Source: DATFYI01 sp035315125 (GTDB taxonomy: Bacteria > Chloroflexota > Anaerolineae > Anaerolineales > Anaerolineaceae). From it: a stretch of 9,657 bases of DNA. The translations under genes were made by a program, and so were the position numbers. Numbering within the stretch: position 1 is the first letter of the stretch; each line of letters begins with the position of its first letter. Shown in pieces: positions 1-5,143 of the stretch. The notes below the pieces were generated by a model that was not told the DNA's origin, ran no database searches, and saw nothing but the letters and a program-made list of their open reading frames with translations. The stretch covers positions 1 to 9,657 of the forward strand of contig DATFYI010000130.1 of assembly GCA_035315125.1 (NCBI GenBank), read 5' to 3'.

Positions 1-747
1 CTTTTTAATCAGGCCGATAATGCTATTCTGCAGGAAAGTGCAAATAACATCTCTCGCGACTTGTTAGCACTTTATGATGCTGTATTGATTGCATCATTGG
101 AAACCCCTTCGCAAAAGGGTGCAGAAATTCCCGGTATAAATGGTCCTGTTTATGCAGTTTACGAACCTGTAGCTGGCATTCTTCTAGCTGCTGGCGGAGC
201 TACCCGTTATGGCGACGTGAAATTGTTATTGCCATGGCGCGGAAAACCGCTGATCAGGCATGTAGCCGAAAATGCTATTCGGGCCGGTGTTTCGAAGCTC
301 GTTGTTGTACTTGGATCGATCATTAACCCCATCCAGGAAGCCTTATCTGACCTACCGGTTGAATTTGTAATTAATGATGATTGGATTTTAGGGCAAAGTA
401 GTTCCATAAGAAAAGGACTGGAAGCACTTCCTGATCGATATGGGGCAGCTATCTTTCTGCTGGGCGATCAACCCCAGATACCATCAAGCTTGCTGGTAAG
501 CCTGATCGAATCACATCGTCATTCCCTGGCGCCAATCACAGCCCCGTTGGTCAATGGTAAACGCTCTAACCCGGTGATTTTTGATCGTTCTACTTTCTCC
601 GATCTGTATAATTTGCATGGCGATACCGGCGGCCGGGCGATTTTTCCCAAGTACCAGCTTGAATGGCTAAATTGGAATGACGATCGAATCCTTTTGGATG
701 TGGATACTCCAGAGGATTATCGACGATTGAAAGATTTCGACAATTAA
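1..747 (+). CDS. YqeC (C-terminal end) fused to MobA/MocA-like nucleotidyltransferase, 5' partial
   Basis: The reading frame is open from base 1, so the gene starts outside the window; 248 residues are visible. Residues 1-50 (beginning FNQAD, then YDAVLIASL) resemble the end of YqeC, an accessory protein of selenium-dependent molybdenum hydroxylases. From about residue 57 a complete NTP_transf_3 domain follows. It has the nucleotide-binding loop LAAGGATRYGDVKLLLPWRG (62-81, with R69 and K74), GQSSSIRKGL (131-140), the metal-binding GDQPQ (D156), GDTGGR (207-212) and DVDTPEDY (233-240). Family knowledge: MocA transfers CMP from CTP to molybdopterin to make the cytosine-dinucleotide cofactor of xanthine-dehydrogenase-type enzymes. 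The TTG at 61 could be read as a start but has no need to be, because the frame continues upstream with YqeC-like residues. A second MocA paralog follows after 14 bp, suggesting an operon. The nucleotidyltransferase call is firm. The YqeC part rests on a short tail, and cytidylyl rather than guanylyl specificity is inferred. Confidence 0.85.
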   Translation, partial: LFNQADNAILQESANNISRDLLALYDAVLIASLETPSQKGAEIPGINGPVYAVYEPVAGILLAAGGATRYGDVKLLLPWRGKPLIRHVAENAIRAGVSKLVVVLGSIINPIQEALSDLPVEFVINDDWILGQSSSIRKGLEALPDRYGAAIFLLGDQPQIPSSLLVSLIESHRHSLAPITAPLVNGKRSNPVIFDRSTFSDLYNLHGDTGGRAIFPKYQLEWLNWNDDRILLDVDTPEDYRRLKDFDN

Positions 748-749
748 CT

Positions 750-755
750 AGGGAA
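750..755 (+). promoter_or_regulatory. Ribosome binding site of the second MocA-like gene
   Basis: AGGGAA lies six bases before the ATG at 762, just after the stop codon of the preceding gene. This supports both the chosen start and coupled expression. Confidence 0.6.
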
Positions 756-761
756 AATAAA

Positions 762-1385
762 ATGATTCAAGGGAACTCTCAGCCAGCTTACAACAGAGTT
801 GGGGCCGTTGTAATGGCAGCCGGGCTTTCTAAAAGGATGGGAAAGCCAAAAATGGTTTTACCCTGGGGTAAACAAACTGTCATTGAAAAAGTGGTCTCTA
901 CACTTTTATCTGCAGAAGTATCGGAAATTGTAGTTGTTACCGGCGCTATACACGATGAGATTAAATCTGCTCTGAGCAGACAACCTGCTCAGATTGTGTT
1001 TAATCCGAATTACGCCGACAACATTATGTTAAATTCATTGAGAGTAGGCCTGACCGCATTAAACCCAAATCTGGATGCTGCATTAATTGCCCTGGGAGAT
1101 AATCCTCAAATAGAGCAAAGGATTGTTGAAGAAATAATCATTGAATATAAAAATCTCCAAGCCAGGATAATTGTTCCAAGCTATGCTTTACGCCGGGGAC
1201 ATCCGTGGCTGGTTGAAAAATCACTCTGGCAAACGCTGATCGATTGGGATAATCAACTGACACTACGCGATTTCTTAAACCAACATAGCCAGGAAATCCA
1301 TTACCTCAATGTAGATACACCGAGCATTGTCATGGATCTCGATACTCCCGATGAATATGAAAGCCAAAGACCTGATATTAAATGA
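762..1385 (+). CDS. mocA: Stand-alone MocA-like molybdenum cofactor nucleotidyltransferase
   Basis: This 207-residue protein is a full-length single-domain NTP_transf_3 enzyme, the usual size for MocA/MobA. Visible motifs are the nucleotide loop MAAGLSKRMGKPKMVLPWG (18-36, R25, K28/K30), the metal-binding GDNPQ (D113), RRGHP (144-148, comparable to the GHP motif of MocA proteins) and DLDTPDEY (192-199). The predicted reaction is NMP transfer to molybdopterin in the cytoplasm. The start is supported by AGGGAA at 750-755, six bases before the ATG. It lies 14 bp after the YqeC-MocA fusion and is probably co-transcribed with it. It differs from the neighbour at pocket positions: GDNPQ for GDQPQ, NIMLNSLRVGL for GQSSSIRKGL, and no GDTGGR motif. 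The two copies are therefore old paralogs that may differ in substrate. The family is certain; CTP versus GTP use is not. Confidence 0.85.
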   Translation: MIQGNSQPAYNRVGAVVMAAGLSKRMGKPKMVLPWGKQTVIEKVVSTLLSAEVSEIVVVTGAIHDEIKSALSRQPAQIVFNPNYADNIMLNSLRVGLTALNPNLDAALIALGDNPQIEQRIVEEIIIEYKNLQARIIVPSYALRRGHPWLVEKSLWQTLIDWDNQLTLRDFLNQHSQEIHYLNVDTPSIVMDLDTPDEYESQRPDIK

Positions 1386-1412
1386 TAAGGTAAGCTAATC
1401 TGTTGGCACTCT

Positions 1413-2582
1413 TTACTTTATTAGATTTTTGATGGCTGTGCTTATTAATTCTGTCTGGTGAGCAGCATCATCCGGAATGATAATATCAGGTTGAAAGCCC
1501 TTACCTTCTATAGAACCCTCTTGCAATCCTGGCACCCACCAATGAGCAGAAGTCACATGCAAACTGGATCCATCCTCTAAGGTGTAAACTAATTGAATTG
1601 TATCCTTGCCATAGGTAGGAGTCCCGATTAATAAAGCTCGTTTCTGAGCCTGTAACGCCCCTGCGACAATTTCAGCTGCACTGGCAGTATTGTGGTTAAC
1701 AAAAAGGATTAATGGAATCTTAGCAAAAGGTCCGGGCTGTTCAACTTGATATGTTCTGACAGACTGGTCGCGATATTGCTGCTCCATTATGGCTCCCTTG
1801 TCCAGAAACAGGTTAGCAATATTTACACCGGCGTCTACCAATCCGCCACCATTATTCCGCAAGTCAAGAATAAAATAGGACGCTCCCCTTGATTGAAGAT
1901 CTTTTACGGCTTTTGTAATTTCATCCGGTGTAGTAGCTGCAATTAAATTAACTTGCAAAATCCCAACCCTGGCATCTTCCGAGGCAAGATTCCAGGTTAC
2001 AGAAGGCAAGGCAATTTCTTCCCGAATAACAGAAACCTGAATGGGTATGAAATTCGGAGATCTGGCAATTGTCAAGGTAACTTTGCCCCCGACCGGACCA
2101 CGGATTGCAGCCTGGACCGTGTCTAACGGTATATTACCTTGAATATTAAGATCGCCTACGGCAATCAAACGATCTCCATCTTCGACTCCGGCTTTTGCAG
2201 CCGGTGAATCAGGCACTGGATAAATCAAATAATAGCTAGAATCACTGGATAGTTCTAAGCGGGCTCCAATACCGCCATATTTACCTGCCAGTTGATTCGA
2301 TTGCAAAGTATGCTGCGGAGGATCAAGGAAAACTGTGTATGGATCATTGTAAACTTGCAGCATTCCGCGAATCATGCCATATTGCATGGCATTACCGGAT
2401 GGCAATGTCTTTAAACCATGCTGTTCAAGCAAGGATAAGGCTTCACTTACCAGTGAAAATGGATCCTTATCAATACCGATGATACGTGCGCTGAGAGTGC
2501 CGGCCAGAAATGCTGCTGCGACCAAAATAATTTCCAGAAATGCAAACAGCACCAGGCTCTTTTTTTCTTTTATTGATAACAT
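1413..2582 (-). CDS. Membrane-anchored S41 family C-terminal processing protease (CtpA-like) with PDZ domain
   Basis: The 389-residue protein has a short basic N-terminus and one hydrophobic segment (about 10-30), which predicts an anchored enzyme with its catalytic part outside the membrane. A PDZ domain spans about 100-175 (YGGIGARLEL, then SPAAKAGVEDGDRLIAVGD). The S41 core follows with LRNNGGG (241-247), the nucleophile in NTASAAEIVAGAL (Ser301) and the general base in TPTYGKDTIQ (Lys326). Ser and Lys form the catalytic dyad of this family, which cleaves proteins near their C-termini. The residue after the Lys is Asp, where CtpA proteins usually have Gly. The length is typical for a CtpA without a C-terminal peptidoglycan-binding domain. 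AGGG at 2590-2593, seven bases upstream, supports the start. It is the last gene of the minus-strand unit, 27 bp after the DUF2007 gene, and converges on the mocA gene with a 27-bp gap and no obvious terminator hairpin. The substrate is unknown. Confidence 0.9.
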   Translation of the reverse strand: MLSIKEKKSLVLFAFLEIILVAAAFLAGTLSARIIGIDKDPFSLVSEALSLLEQHGLKTLPSGNAMQYGMIRGMLQVYNDPYTVFLDPPQHTLQSNQLAGKYGGIGARLELSSDSSYYLIYPVPDSPAAKAGVEDGDRLIAVGDLNIQGNIPLDTVQAAIRGPVGGKVTLTIARSPNFIPIQVSVIREEIALPSVTWNLASEDARVGILQVNLIAATTPDEITKAVKDLQSRGASYFILDLRNNGGGLVDAGVNIANLFLDKGAIMEQQYRDQSVRTYQVEQPGPFAKIPLILFVNHNTASAAEIVAGALQAQKRALLIGTPTYGKDTIQLVYTLEDGSSLHVTSAHWWVPGLQEGSIEGKGFQPDIIIPDDAAHQTELISTAIKNLIK

Positions 2583-2609
2583 CCAGCTACCCTAGAAAAC
2601 AATTAGAGA

Positions 2610-2903
2610 TTAATCAGGTTCAATATTTGTTTGGTCATCTTCTGGCAATTCTGTCTCAGAAACATCTTCCTTGTTATATTTGCCTTGTTCCATTGCATCT
2701 AAAATGGTATTGGCTTCTTCAAATTTTTCGGCCGGCACCATGACCTGGACTTCGCCTAAAGTACCCAGGGTCAGTCCCAAAACTGTGCCCGCGCTTTCGT
2801 GGGATAACAGGCTTGGTATCCCAAGAGACTCAAGGAATGACCGGATCATTTCCGCATCAAGCATGCCATTTGCCGTATAAACTGAGACGTATTGGGTTGA
2901 CAT
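2610..2903 (-). CDS. DUF2007 family small protein
   Basis: This 97-residue protein matches the DUF2007 pattern (annotated in Pfam as a putative signal-transducing protein). It begins with a beta strand YVSVYTANGMLDAEMIRSFL (5-24), then LESLGIPSLL, a glycine-rich turn, GEVQVMVPAEKFEEANTIL (50-68), and an acidic tail from about 74 (EDVSETELPEDDQTNIEPD). The fold is expected to be a small ferredoxin-like alpha/beta domain. No enzymatic residues are evident and the biological role of the family is not established. It has no signal peptide, so it should be cytoplasmic. It lies 9 bp after the upstream 118-residue gene and 27 bp before the protease gene, so co-transcription is likely. The Shine-Dalgarno is weak, so translation may be coupled to the gene before it. 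Confidence 0.8.
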   Translation of the reverse strand: MSTQYVSVYTANGMLDAEMIRSFLESLGIPSLLSHESAGTVLGLTLGTLGEVQVMVPAEKFEEANTILDAMEQGKYNKEDVSETELPEDDQTNIEPD

Positions 2904-2912
2904 TTTATTGGA

Positions 2913-3269
2913 TCACTCTTTTTTGATCGCACGATCAGATATAACCGCTTTAACCAATACCATCATTTTATCCAAATGGAGCAGATAATTATTGTAAAGA
3001 TCCAATTCTCTTTTTGTCACTGGATTTAGAGGATTTTCCAACTCGCCTTTAAGCTTATCAATCTGTTCTCTATGGGTGTAATCTTCTGCATCAACGGCTC
3101 CCTGTAATACATTAATTACCGTTTGTGTTATGTATTGATCATATTCGAATAATAGATCATAGAATGGTTGTAATAAGCGATCCTTTGGCGGATCGGGCAA
3201 TGATGCTGTTTTTTGGGCAATGACTGCCTTTCTCAAACGAGCAATGGGTGTTTCAGCTGTTTCTGGCAT
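2913..3269 (-). CDS. Hypothetical 118-residue helical protein
   Basis: I do not recognise this family. The protein is charged, has no signal peptide or membrane span, and looks almost wholly alpha-helical. Its sections are a basic helix (ARLRKAVIAQKTASLPDPPK, about 9-28), an aromatic, acidic helix (QPFYDLLFEYDQYITQTVIN, about 33-52), a lysine/glutamate-rich middle (REQIDKLKGELENPLNP) and a final helix (LYNNYLLHLDKMMVLVKAVI, about 89-108). The frame extends 13 codons upstream into the methyltransferase gene. I placed the start at the internal ATG at 3269 because AAAGGA sits five bases before it. It is tightly linked to both neighbours (10 bp and 9 bp gaps), which argues that it is a real gene. 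The long helices could mediate protein-protein contact, but that is only a guess. Confidence 0.65.
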   Translation of the reverse strand: MPETAETPIARLRKAVIAQKTASLPDPPKDRLLQPFYDLLFEYDQYITQTVINVLQGAVDAEDYTHREQIDKLKGELENPLNPVTKRELDLYNNYLLHLDKMMVLVKAVISDRAIKKE

Positions 3270-3274
3270 AATAT

Positions 3275-3280
3275 TCCTTT
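3275..3280 (-). promoter_or_regulatory. Ribosome binding site deciding the start of the 118-residue protein
   Basis: Read on the minus strand, AAAGGA is followed by five bases and then ATG (3269). It overlaps the last base of the methyltransferase TGA stop. This supports the internal ATG over the upstream in-frame ATG at 3308 and suggests termination-reinitiation coupling. Confidence 0.65.
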
Positions 3281-3858
3281 CAATATGATCTAATTGGCAA
3301 ACGTGCAATTATACTGGCGATTGATTTCTCGAAACCGTGGTCGGATGGGTAGGTGCCTTCGCGATAAGCCAGGATATCCCAATCCTGGAATGCATTTGCC
3401 AGTTCCCCCTCAGCTAATAGAAATTCTGGCGAAATGTCTGGGCGATCTATTCTCATTTGTTGAGTCAACGTTTCAATTACAATGCATCCGCCAGGCTTAA
3501 GGATTCTTTGAAATTGCGACCACAAATCTCGCTGAAGGTAATAGAAATTTAAGATGACGTTAAAGTAATGATCCGGAAGAAAAAAGTGGGTCATATCCGC
3601 GATGACGGCCTTCAAGGCTGGGAATGCACCTTTTGCAAGATAAACCGCTTCACACGATATATCAACACCGTAAACATCAAAGCCGCGCCGTAGTAATTCT
3701 CCGGCATTATTACCAGCTCCCATGGCAATATCCAGAGCCCGGCCGTTTTCGGGTAATAGGTCTATATTTTGTAGAAGGAATGATCGTGGAGAGGAGTGCC
3801 ATTTTTCGGGGGCCTCTTTATAACGATTATTCCAACGTACTGCATCCTCAGACGGCAT
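3280..3858 (-). CDS. Class I SAM-dependent methyltransferase (TehB-like)
   Basis: The 192-residue protein is a single Rossmann-type methyltransferase domain. The SAM-binding motif I is LDIAMGAGNNA (42-52). The acidic residue at the end of strand 2 is in YGVDIS (D66), motif II-like ADM has D88, and NFYYLQRDLW (104-113) leads into LKPGG (120-124) and IVIET. The later EFLLAEGELANAF is typical of the TehB-like subgroup. That group methylates small molecules or metalloid oxyanions such as tellurite, but the substrate here cannot be told. It has no DPPY or PC motif, so it is not a DNA methyltransferase of the usual amino or C5 kind. No Shine-Dalgarno precedes the ATG; instead an extended -10-like element ends six bases upstream, so a leaderless transcript is possible. 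It lies 43 bp after mrfB and 10 bp before the next gene. Confidence 0.85.
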   Translation of the reverse strand: MPSEDAVRWNNRYKEAPEKWHSSPRSFLLQNIDLLPENGRALDIAMGAGNNAGELLRRGFDVYGVDISCEAVYLAKGAFPALKAVIADMTHFFLPDHYFNVILNFYYLQRDLWSQFQRILKPGGCIVIETLTQQMRIDRPDISPEFLLAEGELANAFQDWDILAYREGTYPSDHGFEKSIASIIARLPIRSY

Positions 3859-3864
3859 AAATTA

Positions 3865-3873
3865 ATTTTATCA
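3865..3873 (-). promoter_or_regulatory. Possible extended -10 promoter element before the methyltransferase gene
   Basis: Read on the minus strand this is TGATAAAAT, which fits an extended -10 (TG, one base, then TAAAAT, five of six bases matching TATAAT). Only six bases separate it from the ATG at 3858. Transcription starting at the usual distance would begin at or near the A of the start codon. No good -35 is present at 17 bases. There is no Shine-Dalgarno, which agrees with a leaderless message, but the AT-rich gap could produce such a match by chance. Confidence 0.3.
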
Positions 3874-3901
3874 TGTTTATCCGATTATTCTTCCAATACG
3901 G

Positions 3902-5125
3902 TTATTTAGACAATTTCTTGTTTAGCCGCAATAACCGCCTTTCAAATTCGAGTAGTGTCCTTTGTCGATCCGAAAATCTATCATTATTTTCGACTAAATC
4001 TAAACCAACTTTGGCCCAATGCAGAGCTTCAGGGATTTCTCTCTTTTGGTGTTCATAATATTTGGCTAATTCAATACAAGCGCTTACTTGCTCATGCTCA
4101 ACAGCTTTTTCCCATAAGCGAACAGCCGCTCCCCAATCTCCCTGGCGCCGGTAAAGCGAAGCAAAGCGCTGCAATGTCTGGATAAAAAATGGTTCCGGCA
4201 TTCCTTGAGTGAGGCTATGTTCATAATAAGTAACCGCCGACTCATAATAACCCAACTCTTCGTATAATCGTGCTATAGCGACCATATCCAAACTATCGAT
4301 ATCGTTATTCAATGGATTGTTGAGCAAATTTGCGACATGAATGAATAATCCCGCCAGCGACAAAATATCCATCGAATTATGATAGAACACGCCAGCCAAT
4401 GGACGGGCGTCGCCTGTATTGAGATAATCAAAATAGATCTGGGGCACCAACCAACCGGGCACTTCTTCTTGTGCTCGGGTAACTTCTAAAATAGCAATTT
4501 CAAGATCTCCTAATGCCCGGCTTGGCAAACGATTGCGCCATATTCTGCGTGCCATTGGCAGCATATCGACATGCTCGATCTCTGAAAACGGAGATGGGAT
4601 CCCGTTTAGAATATGTCGGGTTTTTAATAACGGTATATCAAATGATTTTCCATTGAAAGTAACAACAGCCTCAAACGGAGCAATTATTCTTGCAAGGGCA
4701 GCCAGCAATGCAGGCTCCTGCCCAGGTTCTCGCAAAAAAAGCTGCATAAGGCGGAAACCTTGCTCAGACTGGAACCCCAATCCAATTAAAAATGCAAAAG
4801 TCCCGGTTCCGCCCGCTAAGCCGCTGGTTTCAGTATCTAAAAATAAGATTTTCTGTGGATCAATTTGTGGCAATCGAGCAGTTCTTCCCCATTGTGCTAT
4901 CATTGACAGGTCAGGTTTTTGGCAAAGGTTACACAGACCGTGGGAATAATCCTGCGGAAAGTCGTTAATTACCACGAAAGTGCTTCCTAGCTGTGTGATT
5001 TCCTCGATACCCTGAAGTACTTCTTCAATTGAGTAACCAGATTTAATCTGTTTGGAAGCTGGTTGAAGGTGGTCTGTTCCGAGATGAACACCAAGAGATT
5101 TGAGTTTATCAGAAAAAGATTCCAT
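3902..5125 (-). CDS. mrfB: MrfB/YprB-like 3'-5' exonuclease with TPR-like C-terminal region
   Basis: The 407-residue protein has a DnaQ/RNase H-like (RNase_H_2) domain at about 90-265. Visible catalytic residues are FLDTET (D97, E99), FNGKSFDIPLL (D163) and HNSMDILSL (H249, D253), a complete DEDDh set. The C-terminal part (about 280-400) has TPR-like helical hairpins (ARLYEELGYYESAVTYYEHS; RFASLYRRQGDWGAAVRLWE), as in B. subtilis MrfB/YprB, which is close to this length. A CxxC pair (C65, C68) sits in the N-terminal region. Family knowledge: MrfB is a metal-dependent exonuclease that acts with the helicase MrfA in repair of mitomycin-type DNA lesions independently of UvrABC. The gene starts 18 bp after the mrfA stop, and this adjacency strengthens the assignment. 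The N-terminus aligns in position with the family, so the ATG at 5125 is preferred although GAGG lies rather far upstream (about 16 bases). Confidence 0.88.
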   Translation of the reverse strand: MESFSDKLKSLGVHLGTDHLQPASKQIKSGYSIEEVLQGIEEITQLGSTFVVINDFPQDYSHGLCNLCQKPDLSMIAQWGRTARLPQIDPQKILFLDTETSGLAGGTGTFAFLIGLGFQSEQGFRLMQLFLREPGQEPALLAALARIIAPFEAVVTFNGKSFDIPLLKTRHILNGIPSPFSEIEHVDMLPMARRIWRNRLPSRALGDLEIAILEVTRAQEEVPGWLVPQIYFDYLNTGDARPLAGVFYHNSMDILSLAGLFIHVANLLNNPLNNDIDSLDMVAIARLYEELGYYESAVTYYEHSLTQGMPEPFFIQTLQRFASLYRRQGDWGAAVRLWEKAVEHEQVSACIELAKYYEHQKREIPEALHWAKVGLDLVENNDRFSDRQRTLLEFERRLLRLNKKLSK

Positions 5126-5143
5126 ATAAGAGTTTGAAAATCC

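Noticed and set aside
1386..1412. Bidirectional terminator between the convergent mocA and S41 genes
   Set aside because: The 27-bp gap contains no credible stem-loop or T-run on either strand; the same is true of the 21-bp gap at 8649-8669.
3180..3200. Inverted repeat GATCC...GGATC, a possible hairpin
   Set aside because: Short stem inside coding sequence with no following T-run; likely chance.
3270..3308. Upstream ATG (3308) as the start of the 118-residue protein
   Set aside because: It would overlap the methyltransferase gene and lacks a Shine-Dalgarno, whereas the ATG at 3269 has AAAGGA at proper spacing.
3700..3735. Broken SAM motif I in the methyltransferase (DIAMGAG instead of a three-glycine motif)
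   Set aside because: Ala or Met at these positions is common in TehB-like methyltransferases, and the remaining motifs are intact.
4533..4949. 138-codon open frame on the plus strand opposite mrfB
   Set aside because: Antisense shadow of a well-supported exonuclease gene; the translation is rich in Cys, Ser and Asn with no family resemblance.
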